From NCBI GenBank assembly GCA_002049985.1, contig MVCY01000041.1, forward strand, positions 1 to 16,230: a DNA stretch of 16,230 nt, given 5' to 3'. The notes beneath the pieces were generated by a model that was given only the letters and a program-made list of their open reading frames with translations, was not told the origin of the DNA and ran no database searches. A program made the position numbers and the translations under genes. This DNA comes from Candidatus Latescibacteria bacterium 4484_181. Its GTDB lineage: Bacteria > Latescibacterota > MVCY01. Each line of letters starts with the position of its first letter. Positions within the stretch are counted from its first letter, which is position 1. Shown here in pieces: positions 7,019 through 14,205 of the stretch.

Positions 7019-7052
7019 GGTGTAGCGCGGCGGACAAGTCGAAAATACTGCT

Positions 7053-8252
7053 TTATCTCTCTGGAGCCAACCACTGAAGTGGATCTAATGGCTCCTTTTT
7101 TTTGAGAATCTCTATATGGAGCTTGGGGCCTTCCAGGGAGCCGGTATCCCCTGAAGCGGCCAGAACCTCACCAGCCTCGACCCTATCCCCCTTTGCCACA
7201 AAGATCTCGGAGAGATGGCCATATAGGGTGAAGTATCCATTCTGATGGTAAAGCAAGAGAAACTTTCCATATCCCCTGAACCAGTCAACCAGTACCACTG
7301 TCCCCGGAGCCATCGCCCGTACCTGGGTGCCAGAAGGCACTTTGATGTCAATGCCGCGGTTGAATGTCCATGTGTTCAGTATCTTGTCCTTGTACCTGCC
7401 AAAGCGATTGAGCACAGGACCTTTCACAGGCCAGGGGAGACGCCCCTTGTGCTCAGAAAGATTGAATGTGGGGATAGTACCCTTAATCTCTTCTCTAAGC
7501 AGGGACAGTCTCTCCACCTCTTCCAGATACTGCTTGATTGCTAGTTTGATTGCAGCCGTCTCCTTCTGGAGCTCTCTATTTGCCTGCTGGGCTAACCGGC
7601 GATTTTTCTGAATCGAATCCAGCAGCTGTTTTTTCCTTACCTTCTCTTCCTCCAGGCTCTTCTGTTTTTTCTGTTTCTCTCTCTGGAGGTGGAGCTTCTT
7701 TCTCAAGTCCATCTCCAGTCTCTTCTTTCTGGTTTCGATTCCCTGTTTAGTGGCCACTATCTGTTCCAGATCCCTTCTGTCCTGCTGCTGGACTGAGGCA
7801 AGGTATTTGTATCGTCTCAGCAGCTCAGGGAAAGACCTGGAGGAAAGCAAAATCTCCACCTCCTTGAGGCGGCCGTGTTTGTAGATTGCTCGCAGCCTTC
7901 TGGCAAAGTCTGCCTGACGTTGTGAAAGGGCTGCCGTAGTGGTCTCAAGCTCTTTGGCTGTCCTTTTGATGTCCTGCTGGAGCATCCTCTCCTGGGCCTG
8001 GAGGGCGCGAAGATACTTCTGTATCAGATCTATCTGCTTCTCTCTCCAGTGGATCTGTGCCAGGACCCTCTTCTCCCGACCCTTGAGCTTCGCTATCCGC
8101 TCTCGGTTTTTTTGGATCTGCTCTCCAATGCTCTCCAGTTCTGCCTGTTTTGCCCTGATACGCTCTTCTAATTCCTTCTTCGGGTCAGCAGAAGACCCTG
8201 GCTTCCAGACAAAGAGAGAAAACAGGAGACAGATTACTACTATCTTTTTCAT
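7053..8252 (-). CDS. envC: EnvC-like murein hydrolase activator (coiled coil plus degenerate LytM/M23 domain)
   Basis: This 399-residue exported protein has a signal peptide (MKKIVVICLLFSLFVW...SSA), long charged coiled coils over about residues 24-265 and a C-terminal LytM/M23 domain (about 270-399). EnvC proteins are recruited to the septum by FtsEX and switch on cell-wall amidases rather than cutting peptidoglycan. The active site agrees with this. The first zinc ligand of HxxxD is Asn (N298 in NRGID), and the HxH motif reads K377-L-H379, while D302 and H346 remain. Metallopeptidase activity is therefore unlikely. The gene is last in ftsE-ftsX-envC order, 35 nt after ftsX, and a terminator follows 35 nt beyond it. 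The ATG at 8252 gives the clean signal peptide, although its ribosome-binding site is weak. An inactive peptidase of another role cannot be excluded. Confidence 0.9.
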   Translation of the reverse strand: MKKIVVICLLFSLFVWKPGSSADPKKELEERIRAKQAELESIGEQIQKNRERIAKLKGREKRVLAQIHWREKQIDLIQKYLRALQAQERMLQQDIKRTAKELETTTAALSQRQADFARRLRAIYKHGRLKEVEILLSSRSFPELLRRYKYLASVQQQDRRDLEQIVATKQGIETRKKRLEMDLRKKLHLQREKQKKQKSLEEEKVRKKQLLDSIQKNRRLAQQANRELQKETAAIKLAIKQYLEEVERLSLLREEIKGTIPTFNLSEHKGRLPWPVKGPVLNRFGRYKDKILNTWTFNRGIDIKVPSGTQVRAMAPGTVVLVDWFRGYGKFLLLYHQNGYFTLYGHLSEIFVAKGDRVEAGEVLAASGDTGSLEGPKLHIEILKKKEPLDPLQWLAPER

Positions 8253-8287
8253 TTTGTTGGCCTATTTTTGAACTGACTGATGCCGAC

Positions 8288-9148
8288 TCAGGGGAGATGT
8301 TTTAAGACTCGACGTACCGCCAGCCGGCTTCCCAGACCCCCCAAGATCGTCCCTAAGGGGATCATCAACCAGGCAGCTAATTCTGTCTGGGGGGCGAAGA
8401 TCAAAGAGGGGAACCGAAGGCGGATCCAGCGATGAACCAAGTACAACAGAGCCGCGGCTATAGCTCCTCCCAGAGTCCCTCCGATAATCCCTTCCAAAAG
8501 GAAAGGGGCTTGGATGAAACTGTCAGTGGCGCCGACCAATCTCATTATCTCAATAGAGTCTCGCCTGGCTAAGATAGTGAAGTTCACCGTGTTGGAGATA
8601 ACGAATATCGAGGCCGCACCGACTACCAAAGTGACCAAGATGGCAGCGACAGAAAGAATATAGGTGAGACGGTCGAGTTTCTCCACCCACTGGCGTCCGT
8701 ATTCAATCTCCTCCACTGCCTCCTCTTTTTCTACGGCCTTGACGATCTTAGCAATCTTCTCAGAACTTCTATAGCCGCTTTTAAGCGTCACTCTGAGGGA
8801 AGCTGGCAACGGATTCCGGGAGACAGCATCCAGGAAGCCCTCTCCGAAGGTTTTCTGAAACTCCACTGCCGCCCTTTCTTTGTCTACATACAGGACATTT
8901 TTTACCTCTGGCATCACCTCCAGTTTCCTCTTCAGACCCTGGATCTGTTCTCTGTTGGCGGCATCGGATAGATAGATCTCAATCTGAACTCGGCTTTTAA
9001 CCCGGGTTACCAGGCCATAAAGGCTGAGCAGGGTGAGCAGAAGTCCCCCGAACACGAGAAGGGAAACGGCAGTGGTTGCCACCGAGATAAGGCCCATCCC
9101 TTTGGTACGGCCCAACCCTGCCATGGCTTCCTTGAGTGCATAGCTCAC
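8288..9148 (-). CDS. ftsX: Cell-division ABC transporter permease FtsX
   Basis: FtsX is the membrane half of FtsEX, which couples ATP hydrolysis in the cytoplasm to activation of cell-wall hydrolases outside. The 286-residue protein has the expected layout. A cytoplasmic start leads to one membrane helix (about 17-45) and an extracytoplasmic FtsX_ECD domain (about 50-155, with VQIEIYLSD and VLYVDKERAAVEF). Three further helices surround the FtsX/MacB-type core (ISNTVNFTILARRDSIEIMRLVGAT). The start is a GTG with a GGGGAG ribosome-binding site about 10 nt upstream. It lies 18 nt after ftsE and 35 nt before the EnvC-like gene, the protein FtsX is expected to bind. FtsX itself is intact, which contrasts with the broken ftsE beside it. 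Confidence 0.94.
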   Translation of the reverse strand: MSYALKEAMAGLGRTKGMGLISVATTAVSLLVFGGLLLTLLSLYGLVTRVKSRVQIEIYLSDAANREQIQGLKRKLEVMPEVKNVLYVDKERAAVEFQKTFGEGFLDAVSRNPLPASLRVTLKSGYRSSEKIAKIVKAVEKEEAVEEIEYGRQWVEKLDRLTYILSVAAILVTLVVGAASIFVISNTVNFTILARRDSIEIMRLVGATDSFIQAPFLLEGIIGGTLGGAIAAALLYLVHRWIRLRFPSLIFAPQTELAAWLMIPLGTILGGLGSRLAVRRVLKHLP

Positions 9149-9166
9149 GGAATTGGTCTCCCCAGC

Positions 9167-9759
9167 TTAGAGAATCTTTCCTCTCTCTATTCTTAGACAG
9201 CGGTAAGGCAGGCTTTCCACAAGGTCGGCGTCATGGGTGGCCATCAGCACGGTGGTGCCCTGGTGGTTGATTCCTCGCAGCAGTTGAAGAACCTCAGAGG
9301 CGGCGTTCTTGTCCAGGTCGCCTAAGGGTTCGTCGGCCAGAAGGGCAAAGGGTTGATTCACTAAGGCACGGGCGATGGATACCTTTTGCTGTTCCCCACC
9401 TGAAAGCTGGGCAGGCATCATATTCCTCAGATGTCCCAGTCCTACCAGAGCCAATATCTGTAGAACCCTGCGTTTTATGAATGTCTTCTTGGCACCGGTC
9501 ACCTGGAGGGCAAAGGCCACGTTGTCGAAGACATTCCTATCCCTGAGGAGTTTGAAGTCCTGAAATATCATCCCCACTCGCCGTCGGAGGAGAGGAATCT
9601 GCCTTGGCTTGATAGTCGATGAGTTGTAATCCTCCACCCTTTTCCCGCTCCGGAAGGGCCCAAGAGGAAGAGGAACTCGCCTTTCTCCACCTGGAGATTT
9701 ACATCTTCAAGCACGGTAGTATTTGCCACTGTCTTGTAAACATGATACATCTGAATCAT
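9167..9759 (-). pseudogene. ftsE: FtsE, cell-division ABC ATPase, disrupted by a frameshifting deletion at Walker A
   Basis: FtsE is the ATPase partner of FtsX. The sequence splits into two frames. The first (9759 downward) gives the normal N-terminus up to Walker A, GPSGAGK at residues 34-40, then runs into unrelated codons (GWRITTHRL) and stops at 9568. The second resumes with GKRVEDYNSSTIKPRQIP at about 9645 and continues perfectly to the end. It contains the Q-loop FQDFKLL, signature LSGGEQQKVSIARAL, Walker B LLADEPLGDLD and switch ATHD. Compared with E. coli FtsE, about 20 residues between the Walker A lysine and the GK(R/D) strand are missing, and the deletion length is 3n+1. The junction lies in GGGAAAAGGG (9637-9646, minus strand). 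As written, the gene cannot give an ATP-binding protein. It may be a true mutation or an assembly/sequencing error, since the rest of both frames shows no decay. Confidence 0.85.
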
Positions 9760-9972
9760 CAGACCTACCCCCAGGTGTTTCTGTAACTGAACTTTTCAGC
9801 AAGTCTCATATCTCCCCCATCGATAGAGAACACAAAGGATTCATAACGCTTGTATAAGCTCTGTTTTTTGCAAACTTAAATAGGCTGGCACTTGGGCAGT
9901 TTGAAGGTCGTTCAAAGTTTCCACAGATTTGACTCCAATAGTTGGGTTATCTTGCCCATATCGGATAGCCCC

Positions 9973-10830
9973 TTAGCTGCACCATCTTGTTTTATCTGGG
10001 CTCCCTTGGCGACTTTTTGCGGTCAAGTCCCGCGATACCACTTGTGGCTTTTTCTCAAATTTGTCGAAATTCGATTGTAGGACGAAATGGACCCTGTCTG
10101 AGTCCTCACTGCCCGCTCGAAAACTCCGGTCATCATAGAATCCAACACAGGCGAGAGCTGAATGGTTGACAATCTGCAGGATCTCACCCAGGCTGTAAAT
10201 CCTTTGTCGATGAAGCTCGGTGAGTACCCTATCCTGACCGTCGAATCTGATCTTAAATTCGGTGATTTGAATTCGGGAGGGACGAAGGTAGTAACTGTGC
10301 CGCCAGTAAGAGAATCCGTTGCCCTTTTCCCTCTCTGTCCGGTCGCGAAAATACTTCAAGCAGTTAGCCTCGGTGCAGATATCGAAGACAAAGATCCCCC
10401 CGGGAGAGAGAGCTGAGTGAACATCGATAAGAAGTTTCTCTATCTCGTGTTTTTCCACAAGGTAGTTGATGCTATCGTAAAGGCAAAGCACGATATCAAA
10501 ATGTTCCGAGATGTCGATGTGGCGCATATCCATTTCTCTGAATGAAGCGGGAACATCGGTTGAATTTGCCTTGTTCCGAGCGACTTCTAACATCTGTTCT
10601 GAGACGTCGGTGCCTACGACTCTGTAGCCCCGCCGTGCCAATTCCAGGGTTAGATTTCCTGTGCCACAGGCCAACTCCAGTGTCCGCCTGCCTGGCGGCT
10701 TAAGCCTGGAGAATATCTGCTCTAAATAGTCTGCCCACCCCTGGTAATCGATGTGGCGCATCACAAAGTCGTAGATGGGAGCAAGCCCCTGATAGGGATT
10801 ACAGGCTATTTTCCTCTTTTTCCAGATCAT
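9973..10830 (-). CDS. Class I SAM-dependent methyltransferase, substrate unknown
   Basis: This cytosolic methyltransferase has a Rossmann fold. The AdoMet-binding motif I LELACGTGNLTLELARRGY is followed by the acidic strand VVGTDVSEQML, then MDMRHID, the CLYDSINYL motif IV region and LSPGGIFVFDI. About 285 residues are encoded from the ATG at 10830. That ATG is preferred to the TTG at 10854 because it directly precedes the conserved YQGLAPIYDFVMRHIDY start. It overlaps the end of the Uri-like gene by 32 nt, suggesting coupled translation. The C-terminal 30 residues after VHFVLQ are basic and look like an unconserved tail. Small-molecule substrates are common in this subgroup, but nothing identifies one here. 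The ftsE gene follows after 213 nt. Confidence 0.85.
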   Translation of the reverse strand: MIWKKRKIACNPYQGLAPIYDFVMRHIDYQGWADYLEQIFSRLKPPGRRTLELACGTGNLTLELARRGYRVVGTDVSEQMLEVARNKANSTDVPASFREMDMRHIDISEHFDIVLCLYDSINYLVEKHEIEKLLIDVHSALSPGGIFVFDICTEANCLKYFRDRTEREKGNGFSYWRHSYYLRPSRIQITEFKIRFDGQDRVLTELHRQRIYSLGEILQIVNHSALACVGFYDDRSFRAGSEDSDRVHFVLQSNFDKFEKKPQVVSRDLTAKSRQGSPDKTRWCS

Positions 10831-11299
10831 CGTTAGAATGGGACGACGAGCCAATCGTCTCTATTCTTAGCTCCAGTAGCTCTTCTTTTATCCTCTGGTA
10901 GTCGCCCTCTGCGAACCAGATCAGATGGGCTTTACAATGGCAGTCGGAAGAACCGAACTTAGGGACCAACACCTGCGCCCCCTTCAGCCTGAGGATGTGG
11001 CTGTTCAACTGACATTCCAACCTACGACGCGTAGGGTAGGTTTTCACTTCCACCAGACTACAATGGGCTCTCAGGTAGTCGATGTGCCAGCGTTTTGGCT
11101 TGTGCCGTCTCTGGTGACGGGCTACCCTTCTTGTCAAGCCCCGCATAGCACTTCCCGTGTAGACATAAAAGCCCCTCGGGAAAAAGAATTCGCCGAGGTC
11201 ACCAATGCGAATGGTCTTCGGTTTTTTCAAAAACAAAATCAGATTGTAGAGACCCTGGTTCAGAGGGGCCGTTTTGTCTTTGGACAAGCGATGTCCCAT
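10799..11299 (-). CDS. Uri/DUF123-type GIY-YIG nuclease-like protein
   Basis: The protein matches the DUF123 ('Uri superfamily endonuclease') family. It has GLYNLILFL near the start, RIGDLGEFFFPRGFYVYTGS in the GIY-YIG-like position, then RRVARHQRR, WHIDYLRAH, an ECQLN segment and the Cys-rich FGSSDCHCKAHL motif. The family is related to GIY-YIG nucleases, but its biological role is poorly known. The ATG at 11299, with an AGGAA site about 9 nt upstream, is preferred to the GTG at 11326, which lacks a ribosome-binding site. The C-terminal tail (SSSHSNDDLEKEENSL) overlaps the methyltransferase start. About 220 nt without a gene separate it from the ICMT-like gene upstream; I see no RNA or clear promoter there. 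Confidence 0.85.
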   Translation of the reverse strand: MGHRLSKDKTAPLNQGLYNLILFLKKPKTIRIGDLGEFFFPRGFYVYTGSAMRGLTRRVARHQRRHKPKRWHIDYLRAHCSLVEVKTYPTRRRLECQLNSHILRLKGAQVLVPKFGSSDCHCKAHLIWFAEGDYQRIKEELLELRIETIGSSSHSNDDLEKEENSL

Positions 11300-11519
11300 T
11301 ACCCAGTTCCTGGAGTTTGTTATCACGACAAATTCGGCTTTTCGGGTACTCCCGGCTCGACTGGCATTAAGTCACTTCAGCATTGCCTATTTGTGAACCA
11401 GATCCACCGTTCACCGTTTGGCCGATTTTGCAGACGCTGACAGAGACGGACTCTGGAGAGCTTTTCGCAATAATAAGTGGAATTGAGAAAACTTGGATCA
11501 TAGGCGAGCAGAGCAGCCT

Positions 11520-12095
11520 TCATCCGCTCAGATGCCATCGAAGAAGAACGAGTATCAGGGCAGCAGCGATGCTTAGGAATGTATCTCGCTCACTACGAAG
11601 TGCTTTTCTTATGTTCGGCTTGACGCGACCCTCTCCCCGATAGGGTGAGAGACGGGGCAGGAAACGGGGTACAGCCTGAGCGTACCCTTCATACTGTTTG
11701 CCGAAAAGCTCTCTGAGGCGGGTTTCTTCCAATGAGATGATCAGAGAGTATTGTAAGAGGAACCCTGCTATGTAGATTCCGACCATCCAAGGCATCCAGG
11801 CCCAGGTAGCAAGGCAGAATCCCAGTCCCAGAAGGAAGTTGCCCAGATAGATAGGATTTCTCAGATGGGCATAAGGGCCGCTTGTGACAAGTCTGGGAGC
11901 GCCTACTTTTCGGGTGCGGGTCTCCATCCCCGCATAGCTTACTGACCATATTCGGACCGCCTCTCCTACCAGGCCCAGAGCTGTCCCGGCCATAAACCTC
12001 TTGGGTGTCGTCTCTGCCAATATGAGCATTAACGCCAGCAATGGAATGGGGGTATAACCACGCATCCGGAAAACAGAGTTCTTCAGGGTGCCCAA
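11520..12095 (-). CDS. ICMT/PEMT-family membrane methyltransferase
   Basis: This 191-residue integral membrane protein has several hydrophobic helices and the catalytic signature of isoprenylcysteine carboxyl methyltransferase / phospholipid methyltransferase-like proteins: LVTSGPYAHLRNPIYLGNFL followed by EETRLRELFGKQYEGYAQ. In bacteria these homologues methylate lipids or other hydrophobic substrates, usually of unknown identity. The C-terminus has an extra hydrophobic helix (TFLSIAAALILVLLRW). The start is a TTG preceded by GGAGG with about 7 nt spacing. It begins only 17 nt after the T-tract of the lpx operon terminator, so it is either read-through expressed or has its own promoter inside lpxA, which I could not identify. 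Neighbourhood alone might hint at a lipid substrate, but this is speculative. Confidence 0.8.
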   Translation of the reverse strand: MGTLKNSVFRMRGYTPIPLLALMLILAETTPKRFMAGTALGLVGEAVRIWSVSYAGMETRTRKVGAPRLVTSGPYAHLRNPIYLGNFLLGLGFCLATWAWMPWMVGIYIAGFLLQYSLIISLEETRLRELFGKQYEGYAQAVPRFLPRLSPYRGEGRVKPNIRKALRSERDTFLSIAAALILVLLRWHLSG

Positions 12096-12111
12096 AACCT
12101 ACCCTCCCTGG

Positions 12112-12143
12112 AAAAAAATGACCGCCCCTGGAGACGACGGTCA
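12112..12143 (-). terminator. Rho-independent terminator after lpxA
   Basis: On the minus strand TGACCG (12138-12143) pairs with CGGTCA (12119-12124) around a 13-nt loop and is followed directly by seven T residues (12112-12118). It lies 46 nt after the lpxA stop and just before the ICMT-like gene. The stem is only 6 bp, so it may be leaky. Confidence 0.75.
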
Positions 12144-12189
12144 CAAAGCCCTTTTTGATTTCTTGTAATTGCGCATCTTACCTGCTTCA

Positions 12190-12954
12190 TTATTTAATGA
12201 TGCCCCTCTGGCTGTTTTGAATAAACTCCAGCAGGATGCGGATCTCCCCTGTCTGTTCCACATCTTTAGAAATTGCCTGAGAGGTGTTAAGGTGGGAGCG
12301 GAACAGGATTCGATAGGCCTTCTTCAGGATACCTATGGTCTGGGAGGAGAATCCCCGTCTGCGGAGCCCTACAAAGTTGAGGCCAACCGGTCGAAGGGGC
12401 TCGCCGGCGGCTTTGATGAAGGGGGGGACATCCTTACTCACCACCCGGAACCCTCCTCCGATGAAGCTGTGTTGCCCGATCTTAACAAACTGGTGCACGG
12501 GCACCAGCCCCCCTATGATAGCGAAATCCTCTACGGTGACATGTCCGCTTAAATTAACTGCGTTCTCTATGATGACATGATTGCCGATAAGGCAATCGTG
12601 GGCGATATGGGCATAGGTCATTATCAAACAGTCAGAACCAACAACGGTCTTCTGTCGGGCACTGGTACCCCGGTTAAGGGAGGCGAACTCTCGGATGACT
12701 GTGTGGTTGCCTATCTCCAGGGTTGTCTGTTCCCCTCGATACTTGAGATCTTGGGGGTCGGTACCTAACACCGCCCCATGGCAGATCGAACATCCTCGCC
12801 CGATGCTGGTCCCCTTAGCGATAAACACATTGGGGCCTACTACTGTACCAGGGCCGATCTTCACCCCGGCCTCTATTATAGAAAAGGGGCCTACAGAGAC
12901 ATCTTCGGATAGCTCAGCCCTTGGATCTACAACTGCAGAGCTATGAATTGGCAC
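12190..12954 (-). CDS. lpxA: UDP-N-acetylglucosamine acyltransferase LpxA
   Basis: LpxA performs the first step of lipid A synthesis, transferring a 3-hydroxyacyl chain from ACP to the 3-OH of UDP-GlcNAc. The 254-residue protein is a left-handed beta-helix of hexapeptide repeats followed by a C-terminal helical domain (RRRGFSSQTIGILKKAYRILFRS). The catalytic His is H119 in AHIAHDC, and VHQF lies at 153-156. At the position of E. coli Gly173, the acyl-chain ruler, this protein also has Gly (G167 in HSFIGGG), which suggests acceptance of a long chain such as C14. The start is a GTG inside the end of the fabZ frame (14-nt overlap), so translation is probably coupled to fabZ and could be affected by its frame break. 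No lpxB follows; a terminator closes the operon. Confidence 0.96.
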   Translation of the reverse strand: MPIHSSAVVDPRAELSEDVSVGPFSIIEAGVKIGPGTVVGPNVFIAKGTSIGRGCSICHGAVLGTDPQDLKYRGEQTTLEIGNHTVIREFASLNRGTSARQKTVVGSDCLIMTYAHIAHDCLIGNHVIIENAVNLSGHVTVEDFAIIGGLVPVHQFVKIGQHSFIGGGFRVVSKDVPPFIKAAGEPLRPVGLNFVGLRRRGFSSQTIGILKKAYRILFRSHLNTSQAISKDVEQTGEIRILLEFIQNSQRGIIK

Positions 12955-13216
12955 GCTTGTCTCTCTTTTTCTTCTCTCTATCCACTATTATAGCCGTTAA
13001 CTCAGCTTCTGCCACCAGATCTCCGTCAACGAAGGCCTTGCCCTGCATCCTACAGGTTCTACGGCGGTACTGTATCATCTCCAGCTCAAATCGAATCTGG
13101 TCGCCTGGCACCACAGGTTTTCTAAATTTAGCCTTGTCAATGGACATAAAATAGACCAACTTATCCTGGGGGTTATCTACCGTATTCAGCATCAACACCC
13201 CACCCACCTGCGCCAT
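12941..13216 (-). pseudogene. fabZ: FabZ domain, 3' part only (3-hydroxyacyl-ACP dehydratase), frame-shifted from LpxC
   Basis: These 91 codons are the C-terminal half of FabZ, beginning MAQVGGVLMLNTV and containing AKFRKPVVPGDQIRFELEM and CRMQGKAFVDGDLVAEAEL. FabZ dehydrates 3-hydroxyacyl-ACP in fatty-acid synthesis. Aligned with E. coli FabZ, about 55 residues are missing between the start (DVNAIQ, present in the LpxC frame) and AMAQ. The gap includes the PHR.PFLLVDR segment, the catalytic His of FPGHP and the catalytic Glu just before AMAQ. The ATG at 13216 is simply an internal methionine and has no convincing ribosome-binding site. The fragment cannot be an active dehydratase. The remaining frame is clean to its stop, so the loss is either very recent or an assembly error. 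Confidence 0.85.
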
Positions 13217-14205
13217 TGTATTGCATTCACGTCAAACAGGAAATCGTTGCTCTTAACACTCTGGTATTTACTTCGTATCTCTTTTTTCTGGTATATCTTT
13301 CTGATTTTTTTTATCAGTTCAATGTTGGCGGCATGTCCAGAATTGACTGCCATCACATGGCCTTTGATGGGGCTGCCTAAAAGGGCAAGATCACCAATAA
13401 GGTCTAGGGTCTTATGCCTGCAAAACTCGTCTGGAAAACGCAAAGGAGTGCCGTTAACGATGCCGTTTTTACCGAAGGAGACTGTCTCTTTTAGGTTAAA
13501 CAGCTTGCGGAGATATTCCAGCTCGTTTTGATTTACGTGCTTGTCGATAATGACCAGGGCATTTTCGAGGTTTCCTCCCTTGATCAACCCCTGTTCCCGC
13601 AGCTTCTCTACCTCGCTGAGGAACCCGAAGGTGCGGGCAGGAGCATATTCAGTGACAAACTCGTCTTCTAAGGAGAACATCACGGTGTACTGAGCCCCGA
13701 TAGCAGATCTTTTCGGATGGCTCATAAAGGTGATCCTGAACTCGTCTGAGGGGAGAACCATAAGTTCGATGCCTTTCTTCTTAACATCGTCATATCTAAT
13801 CATTTCTTCGATCACCAAATAATCTCTGGGTGAGTTCTGTGCTACAAACCCTGCCTCAGTCAGGGCATTGACGAAGTGCACAGCGCTGCCGTCCCCTACG
13901 GGTGGTTCGTTGGAGTTGATCTCCACAATCACGTTATCGATCCCCAGGCCAACAACTGCTGCCAGCAGGTGTTCCACGGTGTGAACCTCTACTCCGTTGA
14001 TACCCAGGGTGGTACCTCTGGAGATGTCGGTGACATGGTCGATGTCGGCTGGGATGACGGGGTGATCTGGCAGATCCACTCTCACAAACCGGATGCCTGT
14101 GTTAATAGGGGCGGGCTTAAAGGTCACCGTTGTTCTGTTGCCGGTGTGCAGGCCTGTGCCGGAACAGGACACTTCCTTTCCAATCGTTTGTTGGTGTTTA
14201 AACAT
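13192..14205 (-). CDS. lpxC: UDP-3-O-acyl-N-acetylglucosamine deacetylase LpxC (N-terminal part of an LpxC-FabZ fusion)
   Basis: LpxC is the zinc deacetylase that performs the committed step of lipid A synthesis. The deacetylase part (residues 1 to about 305) is complete, with E78 and H79 in HTVEH, H264 and D268 in CRHKTLDLIGD and H291 in SGHA, corresponding to the E. coli zinc ligands and catalytic residues. It does not end at the usual place. A linker (QKKEIRSKYQSVKSND) leads into FLFDVNAIQ (322-330), the typical beginning of a FabZ domain, as in the bifunctional LpxC/FabZ proteins of Bacteroidetes and Chlorobi. After Q330 the frame is broken by a deletion and seven junk residues (WRRWVGC) precede the stop. 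The deacetylase should still be active. The start ATG overlaps the lpxD stop by one base (TAATG), with GGAGAAG as ribosome-binding site. Confidence 0.93.
   Translation of the reverse strand: MFKHQQTIGKEVSCSGTGLHTGNRTTVTFKPAPINTGIRFVRVDLPDHPVIPADIDHVTDISRGTTLGINGVEVHTVEHLLAAVVGLGIDNVIVEINSNEPPVGDGSAVHFVNALTEAGFVAQNSPRDYLVIEEMIRYDDVKKKGIELMVLPSDEFRITFMSHPKRSAIGAQYTVMFSLEDEFVTEYAPARTFGFLSEVEKLREQGLIKGGNLENALVIIDKHVNQNELEYLRKLFNLKETVSFGKNGIVNGTPLRFPDEFCRHKTLDLIGDLALLGSPIKGHVMAVNSGHAANIELIKKIRKIYQKKEIRSKYQSVKSNDFLFDVNAIQWRRWVGC

Noticed and set aside
6495..7037. 180-codon minus-strand ORF reaching into the gap after the LeuC-type gene
   Set aside because: It overlaps the conserved LeuC-type C-terminus on the opposite strand, is rich in Arg/Ser/Pro as shadow frames are, and crosses the terminator hairpin.
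9167..9637. Second ftsE frame as an independent gene starting at GTG 9637
   Set aside because: It lacks Walker A and begins in the middle of a conserved domain. It is the 3' part of a broken ftsE.
9637..9646. Programmed frameshifting at the GGGAAAAGGG run as an explanation for ftsE
   Set aside because: A frameshift would join the frames but could not restore the roughly 20 residues missing after the Walker A lysine.
9760..9972. Promoter or RNA gene upstream of ftsE
   Set aside because: A TTGCAA and a TATACA occur on the minus strand but their spacing (about 11 nt) is wrong, and no structured RNA was recognised.
10925..11440. 171-codon plus-strand ORF
   Set aside because: It lies mostly antisense to the well-supported Uri/DUF123 gene and resembles no known protein; a shadow frame.
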